From assembly GCA_015654835.1 (NCBI GenBank), contig JAATGG010000090.1:1-64000 (forward strand): 64,000 nt of DNA, read 5' to 3'. The notes under the pieces are model-generated. The model was not told the DNA's origin, ran no database searches, and saw only the letters and a program-made list of their open reading frames with translations. Source of the DNA: Terriglobales bacterium. GTDB lineage: Bacteria; Acidobacteriota; Terriglobia; Terriglobales; Acidobacteriaceae. Each line of letters starts with the position of its first letter. Within the stretch, counting starts at the first letter, position 1. The translations under genes were made by a program, and so were the position numbers. Shown here one piece after another: positions 40,997-49,346 of the stretch.

Positions 40997-42583
40997 ATGC
41001 ACCGAACTTGCGTCCACCTCTCGCTGCTCCGCCTGTCCCGCGCAGGCCGCGCATTCGCCGGTCTGACGGTGGGGTGGGTGCTGTACGCGGGGCTTGCCTC
41101 AGCACAGGTTCCCGAGACTCCCTACGAGCAAAGTGCAACCGGCGAGCCTGTCATTCAACTTCCCTCCGCTCCCCTGCCCCAAAAACTCTCGGCCCGAATT
41201 TGTCCGCCTCAGTTTCTGCTGATGTCGGTCCAAGACGGGTCAGTCGTCCAGGCAGCGGACACAAGCTCCGCGAGCAGTGAGCCGCACGATCCGCCTATCG
41301 TCACCATGATTCCCCATCCCGGCGACAGCCTTTATTGGATTTCAGGGCAGGCGAACATCATCTTCCAGGGCCGACTGCCATTTCATTCGCCGTATGAGGG
41401 GAAAAACAGCTTCCGGAACAGTGCCGAGTACAAGACCTCCATGGTCGGCACACTCTATACCGCAGTGCGGCCCACGCATTCCATTCGCTACGCCACCGAC
41501 GGAATTGTGGATGTGGAAAGTGCCGCCGGCCGCGGGCTGAGCGAGGCGCTTGGACTCGCAGGCTTCACCAATCTGGACGTCGTCCGCAATCCGAACTTGG
41601 GGTCCTCACCCTACCTGGCCCGCTACGAGGTTCATCAGGTCATCGGGCTCACCGACCGCACCACCGGCCAGGAGCCGGGGCCTTTCGCGCTGGCTCCAAG
41701 CGTACCTTTGCGCCGCCTTGAGTTTCGCATCGGCAAAATGACGCTGCCGGACTTCTTCGACGCCAATGCAGTCGGCTCGGACAGCCATCTGCACTTCATG
41801 AACTGGACAGTGGACAACAACGGCGCATGGGATTACGCCGCCGACACGCGCGGCTACACCGTGGGAGCCATGGCCGAATATGACGACCGGCAGTGGAGCA
41901 TTCGTTATGGCCTCTTCGCTATGCCCACCGTGGCCAACGGCATTGACATGGACTGGGCCTTCAGCCGCGCCCACAGCCAAAATGGCGAATTCGAACTGCG
42001 TCACAGCTTTGTGCATGACCGCAAGGGCGTAACGCGTCTGCTCTTCTATGCCAACCGCGCCCACATGGGCACTTACCGCGAGGCCGTGGACGCTTTTCTC
42101 GCTGGAGTCGACAGCACGCCCACGATCGCATTGCATGAACACTTCGGAGCACTCAAGTATGGTTTCGGCTACAACACCGAGCAGGAACTGACGGCGAATC
42201 TGCGGATCTTCGGCCGCTTTGGATGGAACGAAGGCCAGCATGAATCGTTCGCGTATACCGAAGTAGACCAGACGATAGAAGCCGGCGGCGATTATGCCGG
42301 AAACCGCTGGCACCGCCCTGTGGACCAGATCGGACTGGCCGTGGTGTCCAACGCGATCAAGCGCGACCACCAGAATTATCTGCGGCTAGGCGGCCTCGGC
42401 TTTTTGTTAGGCGATGGAAACCTCAACTATGGCCGCGAAACCATTGTCGAGAGCTACTACACATGGCACGCCTGGCGGGGCCTGTTCTACTCGCTCGACG
42501 TGCAGCACGTCGACAATCCAGGCTACAACCGCGACCGTGGACCTGCCTGGGTGGGTTCCGTTCGCGCTCACATAGATTTTTAG
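40997..42583 (+). CDS. OprB-like carbohydrate porin
   Basis: A 528-residue outer-membrane protein. A signal peptide (residues about 15-36, ending GLASAQ) is followed by a short linker with two Cys-free Ser/Pro stretches, then a barrel rich in aromatic girdle pairs: LYWISGQANIIFQGR, FRIGKMTLPDFFDAN, FMNWTVDNNGAWDYAADTRG, LRIFGRFGWNEGQHE and VGSVRAHIDF ending in Phe. NNGAWDYAADTRGYT is characteristic of the OprB group. GAAAGG precedes the ATG at 40997. It is divergent from the metal sensor, so its expression may answer to metal rather than sugar. Confidence 0.8.
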   Translation: MHRTCVHLSLLRLSRAGRAFAGLTVGWVLYAGLASAQVPETPYEQSATGEPVIQLPSAPLPQKLSARICPPQFLLMSVQDGSVVQAADTSSASSEPHDPPIVTMIPHPGDSLYWISGQANIIFQGRLPFHSPYEGKNSFRNSAEYKTSMVGTLYTAVRPTHSIRYATDGIVDVESAAGRGLSEALGLAGFTNLDVVRNPNLGSSPYLARYEVHQVIGLTDRTTGQEPGPFALAPSVPLRRLEFRIGKMTLPDFFDANAVGSDSHLHFMNWTVDNNGAWDYAADTRGYTVGAMAEYDDRQWSIRYGLFAMPTVANGIDMDWAFSRAHSQNGEFELRHSFVHDRKGVTRLLFYANRAHMGTYREAVDAFLAGVDSTPTIALHEHFGALKYGFGYNTEQELTANLRIFGRFGWNEGQHESFAYTEVDQTIEAGGDYAGNRWHRPVDQIGLAVVSNAIKRDHQNYLRLGGLGFLLGDGNLNYGRETIVESYYTWHAWRGLFYSLDVQHVDNPGYNRDRGPAWVGSVRAHIDF

Positions 42584-42591
42584 AAATGGTT

Positions 42592-42626
42592 GCAAGTAGG
42601 CGGCTGAGAACCAGCCGCCTACTTGC
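42592..42626. terminator. Perfect 14-bp shared convergent terminator hairpin
   Basis: gcaagtaggcggct pairs exactly with agccgcctacttgc around a 7-nt loop. It begins 9 bases after the porin stop and includes the stop codon region of the convergent FtsB-like gene. Confidence 0.7.
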
Positions 42627-43023
42627 CTGCCCCAGCCGGTTGCGCCTGCAGGGTGGGTTGTGCCGGCAGCGTATAGATCACCTCGCCGGGTTTGGCATAA
42701 TGCAGTTTTTCGCGGGCCTCGTGCTCAATGGCATCGGGGTCGGACTTGAGCCGTTCGACATGCTGGCGCAAACGGCCGTTTTCCTGCTGCAGTTCATCGA
42801 TTTCCTTGCGCAACTGCTGATCTTCAAGCCGCTTCTGTTGCCAGACGGACAGCCCGTTCTTCCCGTTGATCACATGCCAGGTGAGCAGCAGTGCAAGCCC
42901 GATAGCCACAATGGTGCCCGCTGGACGCCACACACGCAACGTCCAGTCCAGCGCCCGCTTGGGCATGGGGCCCGGAGCGGCTTTCGCCCCGGACTTCCCG
43001 GTTTGCACTTTCTCGTCCAGCAT
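42619..43023 (-). CDS. FtsB/DivIC-family septum protein
   Basis: A 134-residue bitopic membrane protein. A basic N-terminal segment precedes one transmembrane helix (about 38-52, TIVAIGLALLLTWHVI), then a coiled coil (about 60-95, QKRLEDQQLRKEIDELQQEN), then the DivIC signature DPDAIEHEAREKLHYAKPGE, which is highly diagnostic. Such proteins bridge early and late cell-division proteins at the septum. A Pro/Gln/Ala-rich tail ends the protein. GAGG precedes the ATG. The phosphohexomutase gene lies just upstream on the same strand (35-base gap). Confidence 0.87.
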   Translation of the reverse strand: MLDEKVQTGKSGAKAAPGPMPKRALDWTLRVWRPAGTIVAIGLALLLTWHVINGKNGLSVWQQKRLEDQQLRKEIDELQQENGRLRQHVERLKSDPDAIEHEAREKLHYAKPGEVIYTLPAQPTLQAQPAGAGK

Positions 43024-43058
43024 TCGGCCTCGGTTGGTTGTTGCAACAGCAGGAATAG

Positions 43059-44462
43059 TTAAGACAGCACAAACTTCTTGGCGGCAGTTCTCAGCGCTTC
43101 CATATCCTGTTCGCTACGCGCCTCGGTATAGGCTCGCACCACCGGCTCGGTCCCCGAGAGCCGATAGCACACCCACGACCCATCCTCAAGAATCAGCTTC
43201 AAACCATCGGTGCGCACCACCCCAGTCACCTTGCGCCCGCTGAGTTCCGTAGGATCTGCCTTCAATTTCTCAGTGAACGCGGCTTTTGCCTCCTGGGTCA
43301 AGCGGAAGTTTTCACGAACAGGGTAAAAGGAACCAACCTTAGCAAACAATTCCCGTAATTGAACACCCAGGCTCTTGCCGCGCGTCGCAACCATCTCCGC
43401 CACCAACAGCCCGGCCAGCACACCATCCTTCTCCGGGACGTGCCCGCGAATCGTCAATCCAGCCGACTCTTCGCCGCCAATCGCGATCTTGTCGGCAATA
43501 ATCAGTTCCCCAATGTATTTGAAGCCCACGGGAGTCTCGAACAACGGCACCTTGTGATGCTCGGCCAGCGCGTTGATCAGGTTGGTGGTCGCCACGCTCT
43601 TGGCTACGCCGTTTTTCCAGCCGCGCGTCTCCACCAGATAGTCGAACAGGAGCGCGATGATGTAGTTCGGTTGGATAAAGGTCCCATCCTGATCGACAAT
43701 GCCGAAACGGTCCGCGTCGCCGTCGGTCGCAATGCCGATGGCCGCGCCAATCTCTTTCATCTTGGCCTTGGCATCGCCCAGTAGATGATCGTCCGGTTCT
43801 GGCGCATGACCGCCGAAAAGCACGTCGCGATAGTCGTGAACCGTCTCGACCGTAACACCAGCTTCGCGCAGGATGTGGCAACTGTAACCGCGTCCTGCCC
43901 CCCAAAAGGGATCGTAGACGACCTTGATGCCCGACTTGGCGATGGCCTTCAGATCGACCAACTCGGCAAGGCGCTTCAGGAACTCCGGTTTCACGTCGAC
44001 CGTCTCAAAACCACCCTCAGGCGGGTTGGCGCTGGGAATGGAGGCACTGCCGATTCCCGCAATCGCCGCCTCGATCTGCCTGGTCACTTCGGGCAAAGCC
44101 GGAGCGCCATCGTGGGTTGAAAACTTGATGCCGTTATATTCCGGCGGATTGTGCGAAGCCGTAAAGTTGATAGCTCCCGAGGTCTTGAGAGTGCGCACCG
44201 CATAGGCAATGGCTGGCGTGGGTGCGGGCTTTGAAATCACGATCGGCGTGATACCGGCGCCAGATAGCACCTTGGCCGCCTCATCCACAAAGCTCTCCCC
44301 GAGAAAGCGCGGATCGCGGCCGATCAGCACTGGGTGCGGCTCCGGCTGCGTCTTCACATAGGCGGCAATTCCCGCTACAGCCAGCCGGATGTTGGCCAAG
44401 GTAAAGTCTTCGGCTACAATGGCCCTCCAACCCGAGGTGCCAAACTTAATCGCTGTGCTCAT
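43059..44462 (-). CDS. Phosphoglucomutase/phosphomannomutase family protein
   Basis: A 467-residue alpha-D-phosphohexomutase with the four usual sites: catalytic Ser in NFTASHNPPEYNG, metal loop GIATDGDADRFGI, sugar-binding GGEESAGL, and phosphate-binding RLSGTEPVVRAY. The N-terminus IKFGTSGWRAIVAEDFT is typical. It interconverts hexose 1- and 6-phosphates for glycan or trehalose synthesis. The ATG at 44462 is taken because the upstream open frame has no similarity; GGAAAGACA is directly upstream. Substrate preference cannot be read from the sugar loop alone. Confidence 0.93.
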   Translation of the reverse strand: MSTAIKFGTSGWRAIVAEDFTLANIRLAVAGIAAYVKTQPEPHPVLIGRDPRFLGESFVDEAAKVLSGAGITPIVISKPAPTPAIAYAVRTLKTSGAINFTASHNPPEYNGIKFSTHDGAPALPEVTRQIEAAIAGIGSASIPSANPPEGGFETVDVKPEFLKRLAELVDLKAIAKSGIKVVYDPFWGAGRGYSCHILREAGVTVETVHDYRDVLFGGHAPEPDDHLLGDAKAKMKEIGAAIGIATDGDADRFGIVDQDGTFIQPNYIIALLFDYLVETRGWKNGVAKSVATTNLINALAEHHKVPLFETPVGFKYIGELIIADKIAIGGEESAGLTIRGHVPEKDGVLAGLLVAEMVATRGKSLGVQLRELFAKVGSFYPVRENFRLTQEAKAAFTEKLKADPTELSGRKVTGVVRTDGLKLILEDGSWVCYRLSGTEPVVRAYTEARSEQDMEALRTAAKKFVLS

Positions 44463-44621
44463 TGTCTTTCCATCTCCCCACGCACCGTGCTCGCGGCACT
44501 GACGTTCATCATAACTTTGATGCACACGGCCTTGGAACGGGCGAAAGCCGGGTCCTGGAATGACAAAATGAATATGCGATAGCGGACACTTATTTACGTA
44601 CACTGTCCAGGGAAGTGCACG

Positions 44622-44957
44622 ATGCCCGATAACAACCCATCCGCCCGAATCGTTTTGACGACCACGGCCAATCCGGAAGAAGCGAGCCGCCTGGGCCGCA
44701 CGCTGGTGGAAGAGCGACTGGCCGCTTGCGCCACGGTGATTCCATCGGTACAGTCGATCTACCATTGGCAAGGCGAGGTCGAGTCATCCACCGAAGCCTT
44801 GCTGCTGCTCAAAACGGCTCTCGATCAAGTGGCCGCTCTCGAAGCCCGGCTACATGCGCTGCACAGCTACCAGACGCCTGAGTTTCTGGTGCTGCGGGTC
44901 GAAGCTGGAAGCCAGCCTTACCTGGAGTGGATGCATGCCAGCCTTCTCCGCTCCTGA
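44622..44957 (+). CDS. cutA: Divalent-cation tolerance protein CutA
   Basis: A 111-residue trimeric ferredoxin-like protein. The family pattern is complete: IVLTTTANPEEASRLGRTLV, ERLAACATVIPSVQSIYHWQ, VESSTEALLLLKT, HSYQTPEFLVL and YLEWM. AGGGAAG precedes the ATG. The physiological role of CutA is debated; copper tolerance was the original phenotype. Confidence 0.94.
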   Translation: MPDNNPSARIVLTTTANPEEASRLGRTLVEERLAACATVIPSVQSIYHWQGEVESSTEALLLLKTALDQVAALEARLHALHSYQTPEFLVLRVEAGSQPYLEWMHASLLRS

Positions 44958-45010
44958 GTCTCAGAAAGCGGAGGCCCGCACGTCTGGTATCCTTGGCCTA
45001 GTTTGTTAAG

Positions 45011-45196
45011 ATGCGCTGGTTAATGCTTGGCCTACTTGTCTCGCTTGGGGCGCTTTTGATTGCGTCTGCGGGCGTGGCACGTCACATTTGGCTTCATCAC
45101 GCAAAGCACAACCGCAAGCCGGGCAAAGGCGCCGCCCAAGCCTCTGGCGAGACCTCTGGGTCTGCCAAGGAAACTGACATAGAAACAGAGGTTTAA
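45011..45196 (+). CDS. Small single-helix membrane protein, unknown
   Basis: A 61-residue protein with one transmembrane helix (about 4-22, LMLGLLVSLGALLIASAGVA), then a His/Lys-rich segment and an acidic end. It ends five bases before the bioY start, so coupled expression is likely. No family recognised. A ribosome-binding site is not evident, which lowers confidence. Confidence 0.5.
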   Translation: MRWLMLGLLVSLGALLIASAGVARHIWLHHAKHNRKPGKGAAQASGETSGSAKETDIETEV

Positions 45197-45201
45197 CTAC
45201 C

Positions 45202-45795
45202 GTGAGCAAAGAATTCTCAGCCTCGTTGAGCCCCACGGCAATTCCCGCATCCGGCGCGTCGGTATGGCTGCGCAATACCGGCCTTGTAGTGGCGGGCAGC
45301 GCCGTCGTCGCTGTCTGCGCCCATGTTTCCATTCCTCTTTATTTCACTCCCGTGCCGCTGACCCTGCAGCCGTTCGCCGTACTTCTGTTAGGGCTGTTGC
45401 TCGCGCCCGAGGTAGCCGCGGGCGCGCTTGCAGCCTACCTGGCCGAAGGTGCCATGGGACTGCCGGTCTTTACGCCCCATCCGCTGGGCGGCCTGGCTCA
45501 ATTGCTGGGGCCCACGGGAGGCTATTTGCTCTCCTATCCGCCCGTGGCGGCGCTCATTTCGTTTCTCTGGCGCCGTTCTCGCCGCGGATTTTCCACCGCC
45601 CTGGCCAGCGCGGCTCTCGGCAATCTCACAATCCTCGCTGCCGGCTCGCTTTGGCTGGGATTGGTCACCCACGCCTCGGCGCAGATCGTTCTGACCCAGG
45701 CAGTCATTCCGTTTTTACCCGGAGATGCACTTAAAGTTGCTGCTGCCGCAGCCCTCGCCTCCGGCGCCCAGCGCCTGCGTCGCAGGGTTGCTTAG
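45202..45795 (+). CDS. bioY: Biotin transporter BioY
   Basis: A 197-residue S-component with six helices. Family marks are IPLYFTPVPLTLQPFAVLLLG and AAYLAEGAMGLPVF in the first half, then LGPTGGYLLSYPP and FLPGDALKVAAAA near the C-terminus. It imports biotin, alone or with an ECF module. No ATPase or EcfT gene is nearby, and no biotin operator was seen. The start is a GTG at 45202. Confidence 0.93.
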   Translation: MSKEFSASLSPTAIPASGASVWLRNTGLVVAGSAVVAVCAHVSIPLYFTPVPLTLQPFAVLLLGLLLAPEVAAGALAAYLAEGAMGLPVFTPHPLGGLAQLLGPTGGYLLSYPPVAALISFLWRRSRRGFSTALASAALGNLTILAAGSLWLGLVTHASAQIVLTQAVIPFLPGDALKVAAAAALASGAQRLRRRVA

Positions 45796-45849
45796 CAGCA
45801 TCCAACAGACGCTACAGCTTTTGTTCCTTGGAAAGGAAGTTTGTACACC

Positions 45850-46722
45850 GTGAGTACCCAGCAATCTGCAGAAGCCAATCCTCCCGGCATAGTCGATATC
45901 TCAATCGCGCACAGCCCCGATTCCGATGATGCCTTTATGTTCTACGGCCTTGCCACCGGCAAGGTTCGCGTTCCCGGCTACCGGTTTACCCACACACTCT
46001 GCGATATCGAGACGCTCAATCGCCGCGCCCTGGACGAAGCTTTCTACGACGTCACTGCGATCAGTTTCCATGCTTATCCTTATCTCCAGAACAACTACAC
46101 ACTGATGGGTTGTGGCGGCAGCGTAGGAGAAGGCTATGGCCCCATGGTCGTGTCCAGCCGTCCGCTCACGCAAGAAGACATGGGTCGCATCAAGATCGCC
46201 GTTCCGGGTACCCTGACCACGGCCTATCTGGCGCTCAAGATCTTCAATCCGAACATCGAGACGGAAACAGTTCCCTTCGACCAGATCATTCCAGCGATTC
46301 TGGCGGGCAAGTACGACGCCGGCCTCATCATCCATGAGGGCCAGCTAACCTACTCCGCAAGTGGACTTTACAAGGTTCTCGATCTGGGAGTTTGGTGGCG
46401 AGAAACGACCGGACTGGTGCTCCCCTTGGGCGGCAATGCGATCCGCCGTTCCCTCGGTGCCGAATCGCTGAAGATCATCTCGAAAGCGGTGCATGACAGC
46501 ATTCAACATGCCCTCGATCACCGGGAACAGGCTCTTGAATATGCCATGCAGTTCGCGCGAGACCTGGACACCACCCTGGCCAACCGGTTCGTGAGCATGT
46601 ATGTAAACGACCGGACCCTGGACTACGGCGCGGACGGACGGCAGGCGATCCGGAAGCTGCTCGACCTCGGACACGAGCGCGGCATCATTCCCGTCGCTCC
46701 GCTGGTGGACTTCGTCGACTGA
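45850..46722 (+). CDS. mqnD: 1,4-dihydroxy-6-naphthoate synthase (futalosine pathway)
   Basis: A 290-residue protein of the periplasmic-binding fold used as a cytoplasmic enzyme. It converts the cyclic dehypoxanthine futalosine product to dihydroxy-naphthoate in menaquinone synthesis. MqnD marks are AHSPDSDDAFMFYGLATG, DIETLNRRALDEAFYDVTAI, VPGTLTTAYLALK, AGLIIHEGQLTYSASG, and DLGVWWRETTGLVLPLG. The GTG at 45850 is preferred over the TTG at 45841 because GGAAAGGAAG sits ten bases before it. Other mqn genes are not in the window. Confidence 0.87.
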   Translation: MSTQQSAEANPPGIVDISIAHSPDSDDAFMFYGLATGKVRVPGYRFTHTLCDIETLNRRALDEAFYDVTAISFHAYPYLQNNYTLMGCGGSVGEGYGPMVVSSRPLTQEDMGRIKIAVPGTLTTAYLALKIFNPNIETETVPFDQIIPAILAGKYDAGLIIHEGQLTYSASGLYKVLDLGVWWRETTGLVLPLGGNAIRRSLGAESLKIISKAVHDSIQHALDHREQALEYAMQFARDLDTTLANRFVSMYVNDRTLDYGADGRQAIRKLLDLGHERGIIPVAPLVDFVD

Positions 46723-46745
46723 TCGAACTGAGTAAGAATTACAAC

Positions 46746-46797
46746 GTCGGCCGCGGTCCTGAGAGCAAGATTGAGAGCTCACATGGCCGCGGTCGAC
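46746..46797 (+). terminator. Possible terminator after mqnD
   Basis: gtcggccgcgg (46746-46756) and ccgcggtcgac (46787-46797) can pair over 11 positions with one G-T pair around a 30-nt loop, 24 bases past the mqnD stop. The long loop makes this uncertain. Confidence 0.3.
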
Positions 46798-46923
46798 ATA
46801 GTTTGTTATCTAAATACTCGAAATCCGTTTCGTGGATCATTACGAATGGCCTAAAAATCTTGGATAGATTCCTAAATCATTTCTAATGTTGGCCGATGCA
46901 TCTGCTATTGAGGTTGTTATCGG

Positions 46924-47913
46924 ATGCTCGCCAAGACTACCCCTTCGTTCCTGCTCGCGTCGCCCGATCCTGCAATTCTGGCAACCCTTCAGCCGGTGCT
47001 TGAGGCCATGGCCGTGCCAGTCGAGGTCGTTCTCTCTTCCGAAGCCGCTCTGGCAGCCATGACCGGCCCCGATGTACCGGGACTGGTATTGCTCGACGTT
47101 ACCCTGCCCGGCATGGAGATCAACCAGTTGCTGGCAAGCGCGAATTCCGGTGAAAGCCGCAAATCGTTCCCGATTGTCCTGATTTCGGACACTCTCGCCC
47201 CGGAATGGGGCGACCGGCTTGCCGAAGGTCTGATCGACGACCTGGTTCCACGCACAGCCGAGTCCGCCTATTGGAAAATCCGGATCGACGCGGTGCTGCG
47301 CAACTGCCGGGGAGCCCGCGAACTGGAGCTGCTGCGTCAGGCAACAGCCCTGAACGCGCAGACGGATCGCCTCACAGGCGTCTACAACCGCGAAGCGATC
47401 TTGTCGATGCTCTTCCGCGAAACCGACCGCATCCAGCGCATGAAAGGCTCTTTGTGCATGATTCTGTTCGACATCGACGACTTTGGCCATTGGAACTCGC
47501 GGCTGGGTGGAGACACCTGCGACGAATTGCTTTGCCAAGTCGTGTCGCGCACAATGCGGCTGCTGCGCAGCTATGACCTGCTGGGCAGGGTGGGCAAGGA
47601 CGAGTTTTTGGTCGCGCTGCCGGGCTGCAGCAGTGTGAATGCGATGATGCTGGCGGAACGGCTTCGGCTGGATGTGTTCTCCTCGCCGTTTCGTGCCGGG
47701 GGAGAGTGCATCCGCCTCTCGGCCTGTTTTGGACTCGCCGGCAGCAACGGCCGCTCTCCGCTGGTCGTGCTGCGCGAGGCGGAGCAGGCGTTGCTCCTGG
47801 CCAAGAAAACCGGTCCGGAAACCATTCAATGCTTCGACCGGAGCCCCGACCGTGTGGCCCCGCCCGTCACCTTCCTCTTGCCCACGTCAGGGGACCAGTT
47901 GCTTGCCTGGTAA
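46924..47913 (+). CDS. Receiver-GGDEF protein with degenerate active site
   Basis: A 329-residue protein. Residues about 1-125 resemble a receiver domain with the phospho-acceptor Asp58 in LVLLDVTLPGM. The GGDEF domain follows (from about 145, TDRLTGVYNREAIL). The signature motif reads GKDEF (224-228) instead of GGDEF, the usual DxDxFKxxND reads DIDDFGHWNS, but the inhibitory site RxxD is intact as RSYD (215-218), five residues ahead as in active enzymes. It is therefore more likely a c-di-GMP-binding effector than a cyclase. No clear ribosome-binding site is seen before the ATG. Confidence 0.87.
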   Translation: MLAKTTPSFLLASPDPAILATLQPVLEAMAVPVEVVLSSEAALAAMTGPDVPGLVLLDVTLPGMEINQLLASANSGESRKSFPIVLISDTLAPEWGDRLAEGLIDDLVPRTAESAYWKIRIDAVLRNCRGARELELLRQATALNAQTDRLTGVYNREAILSMLFRETDRIQRMKGSLCMILFDIDDFGHWNSRLGGDTCDELLCQVVSRTMRLLRSYDLLGRVGKDEFLVALPGCSSVNAMMLAERLRLDVFSSPFRAGGECIRLSACFGLAGSNGRSPLVVLREAEQALLLAKKTGPETIQCFDRSPDRVAPPVTFLLPTSGDQLLAW

Positions 47914-47950
47914 CAAGGATGTAAGCGCCCATAAACATTGAATGACCACA

Positions 47951-47988
47951 TTTCCGGCTCTGGCGAATCGACTCGCCGGGGCCGGAAA
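47951..47988. terminator. Shared convergent terminator of the GGDEF gene and hemW
   Basis: A 16-bp stem with two G-T pairs (tttccggctctggcga with tcgccggggccggaaa) and a 6-nt loop, 37 bases after one stop and 17 after the other. TGTTTG follows on the plus strand. Confidence 0.65.
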
Positions 47989-48005
47989 TGTTTGTGAAAA
48001 ACGGA

Positions 48006-49241
48006 CTAGCCTCTGGCCCGGAGGTCTCCGTCGGCTGCCAGTTCGAGGAACTCTTGAAATACCTCGTTTGAGAGCAGCCGCCCTTGCGGGGTGAGACGAA
48101 CAGCTTGGCCGTCGGAGACGAGCAGACCGTCTGCTGCCAAGCGCTCTACAACAGTGCGAGCAGGCGCTGCCATTTTGGAGCCGAATTCAGCCTCAACCTC
48201 AGCCAGATTGACGCCGGCGTTGAGACGCAAGCCAAGAAACCACGCTTCTTCATGCTGGCGCTGAGGAGAGAGCCAGGCCGTTTCGGCAGGTTCCGAGGCC
48301 TTGAGAAAGGCCTTGAGATCATCCGTAGCCGAGGTCCTCAGCACGAAGCCGGGCTCGCCTGCCTCCGGCGCTGCATCGCGCAGCATCGACGAAGCGTCGA
48401 GTCCGAGGCCCAGGTAAGGCCGCCGCTGCCAATAGCGCAGATTGTGCCGCGAGGCAAAACCGGGACGGCCAAAGTTTGAAATCTCATATTGCTCAAGACC
48501 GGCTTCGGCCAGGCTTTCGATGGCCGTCTCATACATTTGCGCGATGGCGTCGTCGGACGGAACCAGTTCCGCATGATAACGCGCACCGCCAGCCAGCATT
48601 TCGCGGCCAAGGCGGGAATCCTCATCCACCTCAAGCATGTAAACGCTGGCATGAGGAACGCCGGACTCGGCCAACACCGCGAGCGACTCCTGCCACGATG
48701 CAAAGGTCTGCCCGGCAAGGCCGGCAATCAGATCCACATTGAGGTTGGCGATGCCGGCTGCGCGGAGCCGGCGCAGGTCGTCCAGAACCATGGCGCGGGT
48801 GTGAAGACGGCCGCTGACCTGAGCCTCGCGGTCGATGAAGGATTGAACGCCGAGGCTGACACGGTTCACGCCCACGGCGGCAAGCGCATCGAGGGTCTCA
48901 TCGGCAAGCTGTCCGGGGGCACACTCCACGGTGATTTCCGCAGCCGGGTCGAGAGCAAATTCCGCCCGAATGGCGTCGAAGAGGCGGGCAAAGAGTTCGG
49001 GCGCCAAAAGGCTGGGGGTCCCCCCCCCCACGTAAATGGAGTCCACCGTGTGCGGCAGCTCGACGCCCATTTGATCGGCCCAGGCCCGGGACGCAGCCAT
49101 ATCCTCAATAAGCCGGTCGACATAGCGAGCGTGATCGCTGGCCGGATAAACTCCCGACGCAAAATTGCAATATGTGCACTTCGACCGGCAAAAAGGAACG
49201 GAAATATAGAGGCCGAGCGCGTTGTTCCGCATCCATACCAT
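48006..49241 (-). CDS. hemW: Radical SAM heme chaperone HemW
   Basis: A 411-residue protein of the coproporphyrinogen-oxidase-like group. The iron-sulfur triad is Cys18, Cys22, Cys25 (PFCRSKCTYCNF). SAM-binding motif GGGTPS is at 72-77, with ITVECAPGQL and GVNRVSLGVQSF following. The C-terminal HemN domain includes LGLRLNAGVNLAEVE. It lacks the extra N-terminal Cys region of true HemN oxidases, favouring a heme-chaperone role. The three Gly codons of GGGTP form part of a run of ten G residues (49020-49029). Confidence 0.92.
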   Translation of the reverse strand: MVWMRNNALGLYISVPFCRSKCTYCNFASGVYPASDHARYVDRLIEDMAASRAWADQMGVELPHTVDSIYVGGGTPSLLAPELFARLFDAIRAEFALDPAAEITVECAPGQLADETLDALAAVGVNRVSLGVQSFIDREAQVSGRLHTRAMVLDDLRRLRAAGIANLNVDLIAGLAGQTFASWQESLAVLAESGVPHASVYMLEVDEDSRLGREMLAGGARYHAELVPSDDAIAQMYETAIESLAEAGLEQYEISNFGRPGFASRHNLRYWQRRPYLGLGLDASSMLRDAAPEAGEPGFVLRTSATDDLKAFLKASEPAETAWLSPQRQHEEAWFLGLRLNAGVNLAEVEAEFGSKMAAPARTVVERLAADGLLVSDGQAVRLTPQGRLLSNEVFQEFLELAADGDLRARG

Positions 49242-49346
49242 GGAATCCTATTGTTTCATGCATGTCTTACCTTTGCGACTGCGCCGGCACTTTGCCGGTC
49301 GTGCAATCATGAACTAAGATCTGCTCATCCCTGAAGGAGTCGCGGT

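Noticed and set aside
45796-45849. Biotin-type operator or riboswitch near bioY and mqnD
   Set aside because: No BirA-like dyad and no riboswitch-like structure could be seen; only a ribosome-binding site is evident.
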